In this document: piece after piece, positions 24,779 through 33,659 of the stretch
Layout of the letters: the number at the start of each line of letters is the position of its first letter
Position numbering within the stretch: the first letter of the stretch is position 1
Origin: Persicobacter diffluens
GTDB taxonomy: Bacteria > Bacteroidota > Bacteroidia > Cytophagales > Cyclobacteriaceae
Assembly: GCF_036244895.1 (NCBI RefSeq)
Contig: NZ_BQKE01000001.1
Span: forward strand, 2,046,001 to 2,110,000
Reading direction: 5' to 3'
DNA: 64,000 nucleotides
The notes under the pieces: generated by a model
The model's input: the letters and a program-made list of their open reading frames with translations, nothing else
Told to the model about the DNA's origin: nothing
The model's database searches: none
Program-made: the position numbers and the translations under genes

Positions 24779-26134
24779 ATGGAAAGTTTAAACAATATTC
24801 ATGATTTTGAGAACATATCTAATCCGTTACAAACAATCGGAAAGATTAATAAATTCCCCATCGGATTGTTCCCCTCACCCATCGAAAATGCATTAATTAC
24901 CATCAATCATTCCCTGGGATTTGACAAAAATTACCTTGCTCTGGGCGCCCTTACCACCACCAGCGCGCTGATTGGGAACCATGGTCATATTAAAGTAAAA
25001 GATGGCTGGGTAACCCCTTGCAATATTTGGGGCATTGTAATCGGCTCATCCTCCCTAAAAAAATCCCCCACGCTTAAAATGTGTACTTCTCCTTTGTCCC
25101 GCTTGAACCAAAAAGCGCATGAGGAGTATGAAAAAGATCTTGAAAAATGGAAACTTGACTTAGCGGATATTGAAGATAAACAGGAAAGAGAACGCTTTTT
25201 AATTGAGCACCCGGAACCGGGAGTAAAACAGTTTATCATCAAAGACATCAATCAGGAAGCACTTGTAAAACGCTTTAAGGACAATCCCAGAGGCCTGCTA
25301 CTCTTCAATTCAGAAATTTTAGGGTGGATCAACTCCATGGACCGCTACAGTAAAGCCGGAGATCAACAGTATTATCTGAGTCTGTTTGATGGCGACACCA
25401 TTAATGTGGATCGTGCTAAAACGCACATTTGCGTGCAGCATCCTTTTCTGAGTGTATTGGGCGGTGTGCAGCCCTCAAAACTGCACGATCTTTTTGGCGA
25501 GGGAAGAAAAGATGATGGATTCATGTATCGTTTCCTCTTTACTTTTCCTGAAAGTAATGATTTCACTAAGCTTAATAAAAATAATTGTCCTGAAGCCCTG
25601 GAGGTGTATAAGGAGTATCTTTCACAGATCGATCACATCAGCAGGACTATTGATCTTTTCACGCCCTTTTCGCTAAATCCAAATGCCTTTGAACTCATGG
25701 CTCAAAAGCACGATGAACTTCTCCGGCAGGCCAAAGGTTCGGAGCACTTAAACTCCCTTCACGGTAAACTTATCGGATACCTCCCCAAGCTTGCGCTGAA
25801 CTATGAATTCCTACACCTGAACCATCACAACATCCAAAAAAGAGAGATAAGTCTGGAAGCCATGAACAGAGCCGTATTAACCATTGACTTCTTTCTTTTG
25901 CAAGCCAACCGCGCTTATGCGGAGGTAAATTCTAAAATCAACTTGCAGGGAGAAGAATTAGAAATTTATCACGCCCTGCCCATTGAATTCAGAACCCAAA
26001 ACCTATTGGAACTCGTTCAGGCACACCACCTGCCATCCAGAAATTATGAAAGGAAGATCGGAAAAGGCGGATCATGGATAAAAGAGGGCCTGGTGAAAGC
26101 AATTTCCAGAGGAATTTATAAAAAATTAAAATAG
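24779..26134 (+). CDS. DUF3987-family replication-associated protein
   Basis: About 451 residues from the ATG at 24779. Features shared with DUF3987 (YfjI-like) proteins of Bacteroidota elements are the N-terminal GLFPSPIENALITIN, a P-loop-like region with a degenerate motif (IGSSSLKKSPTL, where the usual glycine-lysine loop is altered), and an aromatic-rich core (LLLFNSEILGWINSMDRY, GGVQPSKLHDLF). They usually neighbour a primase, as here, and probably act as a helicase or primase accessory in element replication. The function is inferred from the neighbourhood. Confidence 0.75.
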   Translation: MESLNNIHDFENISNPLQTIGKINKFPIGLFPSPIENALITINHSLGFDKNYLALGALTTTSALIGNHGHIKVKDGWVTPCNIWGIVIGSSSLKKSPTLKMCTSPLSRLNQKAHEEYEKDLEKWKLDLADIEDKQERERFLIEHPEPGVKQFIIKDINQEALVKRFKDNPRGLLLFNSEILGWINSMDRYSKAGDQQYYLSLFDGDTINVDRAKTHICVQHPFLSVLGGVQPSKLHDLFGEGRKDDGFMYRFLFTFPESNDFTKLNKNNCPEALEVYKEYLSQIDHISRTIDLFTPFSLNPNAFELMAQKHDELLRQAKGSEHLNSLHGKLIGYLPKLALNYEFLHLNHHNIQKREISLEAMNRAVLTIDFFLLQANRAYAEVNSKINLQGEELEIYHALPIEFRTQNLLELVQAHHLPSRNYERKIGKGGSWIKEGLVKAISRGIYKKLK

Positions 26135-26140
26135 ACCCTT

Positions 26141-26369
26141 GGCGGAAGTGGCGGAAGCGGCGGAAACCTCCCTGACAGCATACGAGAGGGGTTTTTAAGC
26201 CCATTTTTCCGCCAATCATCTTGGGGAAGTGGCGGAAAGAAAATGCACAAAAGATCGATTTCCCGCCACTTCCTCCATACTTTCCGCCAATCAGCAGGCC
26301 TAAAAAACAGTGCTCCAACCTCCGGAAGGCGGTTTTTAAAGGCTTTCCGCCACTTCCGCCGCTTCCGCC
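26141..26369. repeat. Iteron block with mirrored triple 9-bp repeats; candidate origin
   Basis: Three contiguous 9-mers GGCGGAAGT, GGCGGAAGC and GGCGGAAAC occupy 26141-26167. Their inverted counterparts CTTTCCGCC, ACTTCCGCC and GCTTCCGCC occupy 26343-26369. At least three more single copies lie between (TTCCGCC at 26208, GGCGGAAAG at 26231, TTTCCGCC near 26280), and GTTTTTAA words are adjacent to both arms. It sits between two replication genes, the classic place for an oriV or primase-recruitment site. Confidence 0.75.
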
Positions 26370-26388
26370 ACACCTTAAATTTTCAAAA

Positions 26389-27504
26389 ATGAGAAATTTC
26401 AATCACCATATTGGACTGGACCTGCCACAAGCGGGACATGTGAAAAAAAAAATCGCCTGCCCTTCCTGTGGCAAAAAGGCCAAATTTGTTCGCTATTATA
26501 ATTTCGAAAAAGATGAATACCTACCCGAACAATATGGCCGATGCGACCGACAGGAAAGCTGCGGCTATCATTTAATCCCTGAAAAATCCTTCTGGATAAA
26601 AAAACCGGACCCTCCTATTCTGAAGCGTGCTGCAAACGAGGAAACGCCCAAAAAATTCATCCCAAAACCCAAGCATACCCTGCCGACTCATTTATGTCAC
26701 AGTAGTCTGCATGGGCAGGACAACTTTACAAAAGGTATTCAGCAACTATTCGGTAATCGAGCTGCACAAAAGGTATTGAATAACTTCCTGATCGGAACCT
26801 CACCCCTGTGGCAAGGAGCAACTATTTTTTGGCAAATGGACGCTGACCTCCGCCTAAAAGCTGGCAAAGTGATGCAATACGGACAGGATTTGAAAAGGGT
26901 AAAAACTAACGGGCATTCCAGGATTAATTGGGTGCATAGCCTTCTGAAAAAAGAGGATAAACTGAATCCCAATTTTGAGCTGGAACAGTGTTTCTTCGGA
27001 GAGCATCAGCTCCATCAAATTGGGACACATGATGAGATCGTCATTACTGAAAGCGCTAAGAATGCCGTTTTGGGCTGGCTTTGGATGCCACAATATATCT
27101 GGCTTTCTTCGGAAGGAGCCAATGGACTGAAGATTGAAAAATGCAGCCCCTTATTAGGCAGAACCGTTTACCTGCTACCCGATTTTTCAGAACAGTGCCG
27201 TGCAGACTGGTATGAAAAAGGACATGAAATAGCCCAACATCTCCATATCAACTTTCGCCTGCTCCAGATAGGCGAAACCATCAATGACGGTTCTGACATC
27301 GCAGACCTCATTCTGAATGACGCTCAGGTTTGTGACAGGATTCAGTATATCAACAAAAGCATTGATGTAGATTATTTCAAAGCGCTATGTCCACCGGGGC
27401 GCCCCATTGAGGATCAATTCCTATTTTTTATTAAATACTTTAAAGGAGATGAAGCGAAAGCATATGATGTCCTCAGCCAAATATACTCTTCCCCTCCCTT
27501 TTAA
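26389..27504 (+). CDS. Primase-like zinc-ribbon/toprim protein (DUF6371, PG0870-related)
   Basis: The ATG at 26389 is preferred; the longer frame translates the iteron block into proline-rich nonsense. The N-terminus carries a zinc ribbon, C-P-S-C-G-K-K with C-D-R-Q-E-S-C-G-Y-H (about residues 21-60), as in CHC2/PG0870-type primases. Mid-protein, EIVITESAKNAVLGWLW followed by VYLLPDFSE gives the E and DxS-like elements of a toprim-like fold. Together with the DUF3987 neighbour this is the replication module of the element. Confidence 0.8.
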   Translation: MRNFNHHIGLDLPQAGHVKKKIACPSCGKKAKFVRYYNFEKDEYLPEQYGRCDRQESCGYHLIPEKSFWIKKPDPPILKRAANEETPKKFIPKPKHTLPTHLCHSSLHGQDNFTKGIQQLFGNRAAQKVLNNFLIGTSPLWQGATIFWQMDADLRLKAGKVMQYGQDLKRVKTNGHSRINWVHSLLKKEDKLNPNFELEQCFFGEHQLHQIGTHDEIVITESAKNAVLGWLWMPQYIWLSSEGANGLKIEKCSPLLGRTVYLLPDFSEQCRADWYEKGHEIAQHLHINFRLLQIGETINDGSDIADLILNDAQVCDRIQYINKSIDVDYFKALCPPGRPIEDQFLFFIKYFKGDEAKAYDVLSQIYSSPPF

Positions 27505-27582
27505 GGTATTGTCCCAAAATAGGCGAGCTAATTCAGTCGCCATCATTACCCTGCTTCCCCTGAAAAGTTATCAATTGAGTAC

Positions 27583-27650
27583 TGTATTTCCCCGAAGTGC
27601 AAAATTTGCACTTCGGGAGGAGAGGCTCCCAGCGCCCTTTTTCGACTATT
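27583..27650. repeat. Palindrome-bearing repeat, copy 1
   Basis: CCCGAAGTGCAAA-A-TTTGCACTTCGGG (27591-27617) is a perfect 13-bp inverted repeat, followed by GGAGAGGCTCCCAGCGCCC and a T-rich stretch. The interval 27505-28062 contains this and a second copy. Minus-strand frames across it translate the palindromes and have no domain. Confidence 0.7.
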
Positions 27651-27824
27651 TTAGGGACATCAAGAATAAAGTGATGTGCTTGGTAAATCCTTCTTGTTAT
27701 TCTGTAACCACCAACCAAAAACCCTTGTAATACACTGATGAAATCATTGGGACCGATACTATGATACTCCCAATCAAAATCTATTAGTTTTTTAAAAAAT
27801 GGACTATTAGTAATCAATGGGTTT

Positions 27825-27893
27825 TGTTTTTCCCCGAAGTGCAAATTTTGCACTTCGGGAAGGAGAGGCTCACGGCGCACTTTTTTGTCTATT
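27825..27893. repeat. Palindrome-bearing repeat, copy 2
   Basis: CCCGAAGTGCAAA-T-TTTGCACTTCGGG (27833-27859) repeats copy 1 in the same orientation 242 bp downstream, again followed by AGGAGAGGCTCACGGCGCAC and T6. Either could also serve as a terminator after the primase gene. Confidence 0.7.
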
Positions 27894-28062
27894 TTAAGCG
27901 CATCGGAGGTATTCGACCACTCCAAAATTCGAAAAAAATCCATAAACGGAGTACCCATAAAGTTGGTAAACGACCAAACTTTACCAGATCCAGCAAACTA
28001 AAGTCATTTTTTCTCACTATTATTCTTATTAATTTACTTTTTTAAGTTTTAATTTTTTGCAA

Positions 28063-28977
28063 ATGCCCATCCCTAAACACGATGAAATCCGCTTGCCCGC
28101 TCTAAAGCTTTTGGATCTCAAAGGCCAGCTGACCAATAAAGACTTTGAATTGCCGCTGGCCAAAACCTTTAATCTCAGCGAAGAAGAAATCAATCAGGAA
28201 TATGCATCCGGAAACGGCAAGGTTTTTCTGGACCGCATTTCATGGGCACTTTCACACCTGCGGATTGCGGGCTTATTATCCAAGCCCAAAAGAGGCATAT
28301 ATGTCATTAATGAGGCCGGAAGATTGGCTTTGCAACAGCCTGATGACCTGCATCAAATAGTGGAAAAAGCCGTTAGGGAAAGAGCAAAAGAAAGAAAAGC
28401 ATTAAAGGCTCCCAATCCATCGTCAGTAAACATCATTGAGGAAGAAAGCAAAACGCCAAAAGAAGCACTGGAGCTGGCTTTTCAAAATATTAAAGAGAGC
28501 ATTTATGAGGAGATCCTGAATACCATTTTAGAAAAATCCCCCACTGCCTTTGAAAAGATTGTCGTAAAGCTTTTAGAAAAAATGGGCTATGGCGGGACGG
28601 TAAAAAATGCTGGTCAGGTTACCCAAGCCACTAATGATGGTGGGATTGATGGGATCATCAAAGAGGATGTTTTAGGGCTGGGGCGCATTCATATACAGGC
28701 AAAACGTTACGCACCTGAAAACAGCGTAGGTCGAGAGGAAATTCAAAAATTTGTAGGTGCCCTTGCTGGTGTAGGTGCTAATAAAGGTGTTTTTATTACG
28801 ACTTCTTCCTTTACCAAAGGTGCTATTGAATTCGCTGAAGTAGCCAATCATGTAACCCTTGTATTGATTGACGGCCGACAACTGGCACAATACATTTATG
28901 ATTTCGGCTTTGGTATGCAGAATGAACAAACCCTCTATATCCGTAAAATGGATAGTGATTATTGGGATGGGATTTAG
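28063..28977 (+). CDS. mrr: Mrr-type restriction endonuclease
   Basis: 304 residues, start ATG 28063. Residues 1-90 form the winged-helix Mrr_N domain (PALKLLDLKGQLTNK, ISWALSHLRIAGLL). Residues 150-290 are the PD-(D/E)XK-type nuclease with NDGGIDGII (catalytic Asp about 196) and HIQAKRY (Q-x-K about 212-214). The match to E. coli Mrr runs through GYGG, GVFITTS and the end of the protein. Mrr cuts methylated DNA. It is the first cargo gene after the replication module and convergent with a KAP NTPase. Confidence 0.93.
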   Translation: MPIPKHDEIRLPALKLLDLKGQLTNKDFELPLAKTFNLSEEEINQEYASGNGKVFLDRISWALSHLRIAGLLSKPKRGIYVINEAGRLALQQPDDLHQIVEKAVRERAKERKALKAPNPSSVNIIEEESKTPKEALELAFQNIKESIYEEILNTILEKSPTAFEKIVVKLLEKMGYGGTVKNAGQVTQATNDGGIDGIIKEDVLGLGRIHIQAKRYAPENSVGREEIQKFVGALAGVGANKGVFITTSSFTKGAIEFAEVANHVTLVLIDGRQLAQYIYDFGFGMQNEQTLYIRKMDSDYWDGI

Positions 28978-29022
28978 GTTATCAGTATTTATGCCAAAGC
29001 TTTGAGAATGGAGATATAGACA

Positions 29023-29058
29023 AAAATGAGCTCCCCAATAGTCTAAGGAGCTCATTTT
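29023..29058. terminator. Bidirectional terminator between mrr and the KAP gene
   Basis: AAAATGAGCTCC (29023-29034) and GGAGCTCATTTT (29047-29058) form a 12-bp stem with A/T-rich flanks on both sides. It serves both convergent genes. Confidence 0.88.
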
Positions 29059-29063
29059 AATAA

Positions 29064-31256
29064 CTATTCATCTGCCAATTCAGTATCAAGAGTAATCCCC
29101 TGTTCTGCACAAAAATGCTTAAACTGGCGAAGTAAGTTTAAATCTGTCTGCCCCTCACCCTTGGTAATTCGTTCATCGCCCACACCAAAAAATACCACCT
29201 CTTCCGAATCAATATCAACCACGTGATTAATAATTCTTAATAAAACCTGAGAGGGAGTATAACCTTTTATCTCTTCAAACCACCCACTCTCCAAATTGTA
29301 CCTATATTGACGACCATTCGTACGAATGGCATTTTCGAAGTTTCTTAAAAAGCTTTTTACCCTATTTTCGGAATCCTCCTCAAAACTTTTCTCTAAAATT
29401 CTCGATAACCGTTCAGAATCCTGTTGTCTCATCGTCTGACAAATAAATTTATTGAGGTTTGAATCCCCTTCATAGGCAATATAAAAAGGAGGGTCTCCAC
29501 TTTCATCAACATACCTATTCATAAGGATTACTGAAATATCATTTAGTTGCCTCTCTGAGATAAACTGCTCTCCGTAATTATAGCTTGATTTAATCCAATT
29601 AAAAATATGCCAAGAAACCTCTTTAAAAGAACTGCTCAGTAATTCCTCCAGAAAAGTAAAGTCCTCATCCGAAAGTACCTTATCTGCTCTACTTTTAAAA
29701 CAATCGTGGATGAAACTATAAACTCGCGATCGTTCGGAATACTCCCCCACATTTCCCCAAAAACCCAACTCAAAAAGACAAAGACTTCGAATAAGCTTCT
29801 TACCCTTTTCCCAATCCTCGACTATCGCGCCCTGACATCTATACAAATGGTGAATTAATTCCTTTTGTTTTGATGGATAAATCAAATCCAACAGTTTGCC
29901 CTTCGTGTCTTCTTCTGATAACGCCTCCATTTCTAGTAAAAAGAGGTCAAAATCGGCATCAGCCAATTCCCCTTTTGCGATATTATATGAAAAGTATCGA
30001 TCAAAATACCTCGATTGAGAAATGCTTTTTTCATAGCTTGACTCACCAAAGGATATAGAAAACTGATTTCCTGAAATATTCTTTCGAAAATTGGGGAATA
30101 GGAACTTCAAAAGCTTAATAGATAAACTTTCCTGTTCTTCAGAGTAATTCATTTCTAACCGTAACTGCCGACGTAACTTTTCTTGATCCTCAGTAGGTAC
30201 CCGAACTTGGTGATTACCCATTTTATTCATTAAAAACCAATCCGGATTATTTTTAACAAATTCATATTCTTTGGCAAAGAATATCTTTAATGCCTCACAT
30301 AATAAAAATTGCAAATGATTAACTTCATCTTTGACTAAACCGCAGGTTAATGAAATGGCATTTACATACCTAATCGCCATCCTAGGTGTACCTATGTTCG
30401 GCAACACCAGTTCTCTAAATTTACTAATGAACACTTGTTTCATTTCGTCCGACAAATAGCTTTTTGTGGGCTCGTCAAATTTGGATACGGCATCAAGAAT
30501 CTTGTTCATTGTAAAATCCCCAAGATCACCTAACCTCGATTTTGGAATTCTCACTGGCACTTGAACTATTTTCTCCAAAAACTTTTCCCCAGCAGCTTCA
30601 TCTCCATCCGAAAACCTCTTCGTAATTGCCTTTGCCACCATCTTATCGTCCATGGAAAGCAAGTACACCGTGTTAGGAAAAGTGGCGGTAAGTTTGACGG
30701 TTTTGAATAAAAAAAATAATTCGTCTTTATCCAGTCGGTCAATATCGTCGATGATAATTACTAATTGGCCTCCATTCCATTCAGTCATCAACTTAAAAAT
30801 CTTATTTTTAAGATCTTCCAATTTTGTATCACCTATGGCTTTAGATATGCCAGATATATCAATAGGAAAGCCCAAAATACTACTGGCTCCTTTTACTAAC
30901 CCACCAATTTGATCGACAGTTTCTTTAACAGTTTCTTTCGAACCCTTCAGTTTTTCCCCAATACTTTGACCAATCAATAGGAAGAGCTTCTTTAAGATCT
31001 CCTCCTGAGAATTCACTTGCCAAGGGTTAAAATGAGCTACAATAACTTTCTCCTGTTGCTCTAGCCTCGCATTGATAAGGTTAAGTACAGATGTTTTACC
31101 CGCTCCCCAAGGAGCATACAAGCCTACTACTAAACTACCTTCATTTCTTTGTGTAAGGATAGAATCTGCTAATCTTTCAGCAAAGTTGGCACGATTCAAA
31201 AAGTCTTGATCCGCTCTTTTAATAGCGTCATCACTTAAAAATTGGTTATTAGTCAT
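29064..31256 (-). CDS. KAP-family P-loop NTPase
   Basis: 730 residues. KAP hallmarks are Walker A APWGAGKT (about residues 48-55), the HFNPWQ motif following strand 2 (about 75-80), Walker B LVIIIDDIDRLD (about 165-176) with the tandem aspartates, and an RFL/NAI region near 300 (GTPRMAIRYVNAI). The long C-terminal half is helical without a recognised domain. No obvious transmembrane insert is present. KAP NTPases are frequent in defence islands, where they may act as sensors or effectors; this single-gene unit is not tied to a named system. Confidence 0.85.
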   Translation of the reverse strand: MTNNQFLSDDAIKRADQDFLNRANFAERLADSILTQRNEGSLVVGLYAPWGAGKTSVLNLINARLEQQEKVIVAHFNPWQVNSQEEILKKLFLLIGQSIGEKLKGSKETVKETVDQIGGLVKGASSILGFPIDISGISKAIGDTKLEDLKNKIFKLMTEWNGGQLVIIIDDIDRLDKDELFFLFKTVKLTATFPNTVYLLSMDDKMVAKAITKRFSDGDEAAGEKFLEKIVQVPVRIPKSRLGDLGDFTMNKILDAVSKFDEPTKSYLSDEMKQVFISKFRELVLPNIGTPRMAIRYVNAISLTCGLVKDEVNHLQFLLCEALKIFFAKEYEFVKNNPDWFLMNKMGNHQVRVPTEDQEKLRRQLRLEMNYSEEQESLSIKLLKFLFPNFRKNISGNQFSISFGESSYEKSISQSRYFDRYFSYNIAKGELADADFDLFLLEMEALSEEDTKGKLLDLIYPSKQKELIHHLYRCQGAIVEDWEKGKKLIRSLCLFELGFWGNVGEYSERSRVYSFIHDCFKSRADKVLSDEDFTFLEELLSSSFKEVSWHIFNWIKSSYNYGEQFISERQLNDISVILMNRYVDESGDPPFYIAYEGDSNLNKFICQTMRQQDSERLSRILEKSFEEDSENRVKSFLRNFENAIRTNGRQYRYNLESGWFEEIKGYTPSQVLLRIINHVVDIDSEEVVFFGVGDERITKGEGQTDLNLLRQFKHFCAEQGITLDTELADE

Positions 31257-31464
31257 CTTAAAAAATTTAAAATAGCCCCACCTTCATTCTTGATGGAACA
31301 ATATATAAAAATTAAAATTCACAAGTCGCTCTTTATTGGCTTCAAAGGCGGCATTCTCGCTTTCAAACACCTAGTTTTAAAGTCCTTAAATGCCTTTCAG
31401 AGGAATCGATACTATGTTTTTTAAGCTTGGCCGGAACAATTACCCCTTGACTCACAAAAAATAA

Positions 31465-31488
31465 AGCCATCGAATTTTCCCGATGACT
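31465..31488 (-). terminator. Terminator of the helicase-nuclease operon
   Basis: Read on the minus strand, AGTCATCG and CGATGGCT form an 8-bp stem (one G-U) with an 8-nt loop, followed by a T-rich tract. It lies 24 bp past the 709-residue gene. Confidence 0.65.
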
Positions 31489-31511
31489 CTATTTTACAAA
31501 CTCAAAGCCAT

Positions 31512-33641
31512 TTAGAATGGTAATGAATAATTCTTATTTCGCCCTGAACCAACTGCCTCGTCTTTCGGCAAGCGATCCTTTAGGTCCGTTTGGAACATCC
31601 GCAGAATATCGAATGGCGTTGGTAGGGTCGAGAATGACTTATACTTCACATGCCTGTTAAGCATTGAATTTATTAATGGTTGTATATCACATTTAGTCTC
31701 CAAATAGTCAATTACTTCATACTCTACAGCGGCCTTATCTAAAGCCTTTTCCGGAGACTGGGACAACCCAATGGTGTATTTCCTGTCTTTCCTATTCAGC
31801 CATATCCCCATATTATGCCCAATGATCGTTTTGGATTTACTTAGCTTCGGCTTCACCTGAACCCGCTCTATCAGCTCTCCTGTTTCCTCATCGAGCCTAT
31901 CTTTATACTTTGCCGGAGTCTCTTCCCATTTTGAAATTGCCAACTCATAATCAGGTAACGGCCTGATTGCTGTGGGTTTTATTTCCGTCAAGCCCCCTTG
32001 AGACAACACCAGATAGCGCCTCGCTTGGTTTGTTTCAGCATCTCCCCTCCGCCTCTTGTTACTCCCCAATACTTCAAAAAATCGCTCTTGAGGAATATTT
32101 AACTTCTCTAGAAGGGGCAAAAGATATTCCCTTACATTGGAAACCGCTTCATCCTTACATTTTTTATAAACCGCAACTGGACGTCCCTCCGAATTGCGCT
32201 CAAAATACAGTAGCCCATAGTCATAATAATAAGCATAGTTCTCAAACACTTGAGCATTATTATTATACTCTGGTAAGGTATCGACAGGCCAATTTTTCAT
32301 TAAAATGGTTTTCTTAAATAACTCATTCAGAGAAACTGGAATTTTAGCCTGAATAAGATTTCGCTCGAACTTGGTATTGGTAAGGTCGTAATCATGGAAA
32401 TCCTCCAGGCTATCCCATTTTTCTCCAGAATTGGGATTGATCACCATAGACTGTAGAGCGATCGCTTTATTCGAAGTATACAATAACTTTTTAGGATCTT
32501 CTAGGCCAAAAGCACGTAAATTTTGCTCCTTATTTTCCTCATCAAAATCCGATAAATTGGCGTCCTGAAGACATAAAGCGAAATCATTACCCTCCAAATT
32601 GTCAATAAACCTAAATTGGATATTTCTTTCCTGCTTCTCATTGAACTTTTTCATCACAGAAGTAAAAGCCGCTTTCACATCTCCCTGATGAATGAATTGT
32701 CCATATTGACGATTTAGATTTAAATACACTGGTAGTTCCCCCAAACATTCTATCGGTAGCAATTCCGTCTTGGCCTTATTCACCCGGCTCTCCAATGACC
32801 CTTGTAAAAACTCCCAGTTTTCAAGATCCTCCTTAATCCAAATCAAGTTTTGGCCAAAAGTATTGGAAATATACTCGACAAAGCCATGCATGAAATGATA
32901 TAACGCCCAGCCTCTACTAAGATGCTTTTTATCATAGTCCAACGTATACCAGTTAGAATTTGGTTTCTTTCCTTGAATAACCCTTCGTTCATATAAGTTG
33001 CCAGCGCTTTTAAGTTCATCCCATTTCTCCTTCGGAGCAAGTACCAGGCCTTCCACAATCTCCCCATTTTCTTCTCTCAGGCATCTTTCAAAACGATCCC
33101 CTGGTTTTGATTTACTATTGACCCTTGCATATAACCCCACAGACGCCCTTAAAACTAACTCCGGTTTACCTTCAACCAATGAAGGCTCGAGGTTCATACA
33201 CTCTAACCATCTATCGCTTCCTCCTGTACGAATAATGGGCCGATGGCTATAATACCTGCGTTCTTCTCCTCCCTTGACATACTCATAAGACATCATCAGT
33301 AATTTGATCACGACATGCTCTGGCAAATCCTCTCGAAATACAGGACGCACTTCCTGATCAAATAAATTAATTACAGGTAGTTGCTCATTACCTCTGGACA
33401 AAGTAAAAATCGATGCATCAGGTTGGGCATGAGACCAAAAATAAAAAGCATGATCTACCTGTTGTTTAAACTCTCTGTAAAGCTCCGCATACGCATCTCT
33501 TCCCTTATTTCGGAAAGATTTCACCGAGTAAGAGTGAACCTCAAAATCTGACTCAAAAAATTTTGCGATCAATTCTTTTATATCTAATTGAAAAACGTTG
33601 GTTAGTCGTCTTTCTGGTAATATTAACTTGCGCTCTGGCAT
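31512..33641 (-). CDS. Partner of helicase-nuclease; possible PIWI-RE-like protein
   Basis: 709 residues, soluble. I do not recognise the family with certainty. The C-terminus has features reminiscent of the RNase H-fold end of pPIWI_RE proteins: GIWLNRKDRKYTIGLSQSP, then a helix and LNRHVKYKSFSTLPTPFDIL, comparable to the LR-h-Y-LPLPLHLA ending of that family. The middle (FALCLQDANLSDFDEEN, then IALQSMV and LNELFKK) would fit a MID-like region. The gene follows the helicase-nuclease gene by 18 bp in one operon, matching the pPIWI_RE plus helicase plus REase layout. The assignment is tentative. Confidence 0.4.
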   Translation of the reverse strand: MPERKLILPERRLTNVFQLDIKELIAKFFESDFEVHSYSVKSFRNKGRDAYAELYREFKQQVDHAFYFWSHAQPDASIFTLSRGNEQLPVINLFDQEVRPVFREDLPEHVVIKLLMMSYEYVKGGEERRYYSHRPIIRTGGSDRWLECMNLEPSLVEGKPELVLRASVGLYARVNSKSKPGDRFERCLREENGEIVEGLVLAPKEKWDELKSAGNLYERRVIQGKKPNSNWYTLDYDKKHLSRGWALYHFMHGFVEYISNTFGQNLIWIKEDLENWEFLQGSLESRVNKAKTELLPIECLGELPVYLNLNRQYGQFIHQGDVKAAFTSVMKKFNEKQERNIQFRFIDNLEGNDFALCLQDANLSDFDEENKEQNLRAFGLEDPKKLLYTSNKAIALQSMVINPNSGEKWDSLEDFHDYDLTNTKFERNLIQAKIPVSLNELFKKTILMKNWPVDTLPEYNNNAQVFENYAYYYDYGLLYFERNSEGRPVAVYKKCKDEAVSNVREYLLPLLEKLNIPQERFFEVLGSNKRRRGDAETNQARRYLVLSQGGLTEIKPTAIRPLPDYELAISKWEETPAKYKDRLDEETGELIERVQVKPKLSKSKTIIGHNMGIWLNRKDRKYTIGLSQSPEKALDKAAVEYEVIDYLETKCDIQPLINSMLNRHVKYKSFSTLPTPFDILRMFQTDLKDRLPKDEAVGSGRNKNYSLPF

Positions 33642-33659
33642 AAAAAATTCTTTTTGGGA

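Noticed and set aside
26221..26388. N-terminal proline-rich extension of the primase-like protein
   Set aside because: The extension is a read-through of the iteron block (FPPLPPL-type repeats) and the ATG at 26389 gives the normal family start.
27533..27958. 141-codon minus-strand frame before mrr
   Set aside because: It translates both copies of a palindromic repeat; no recognisable domain or ribosome site.
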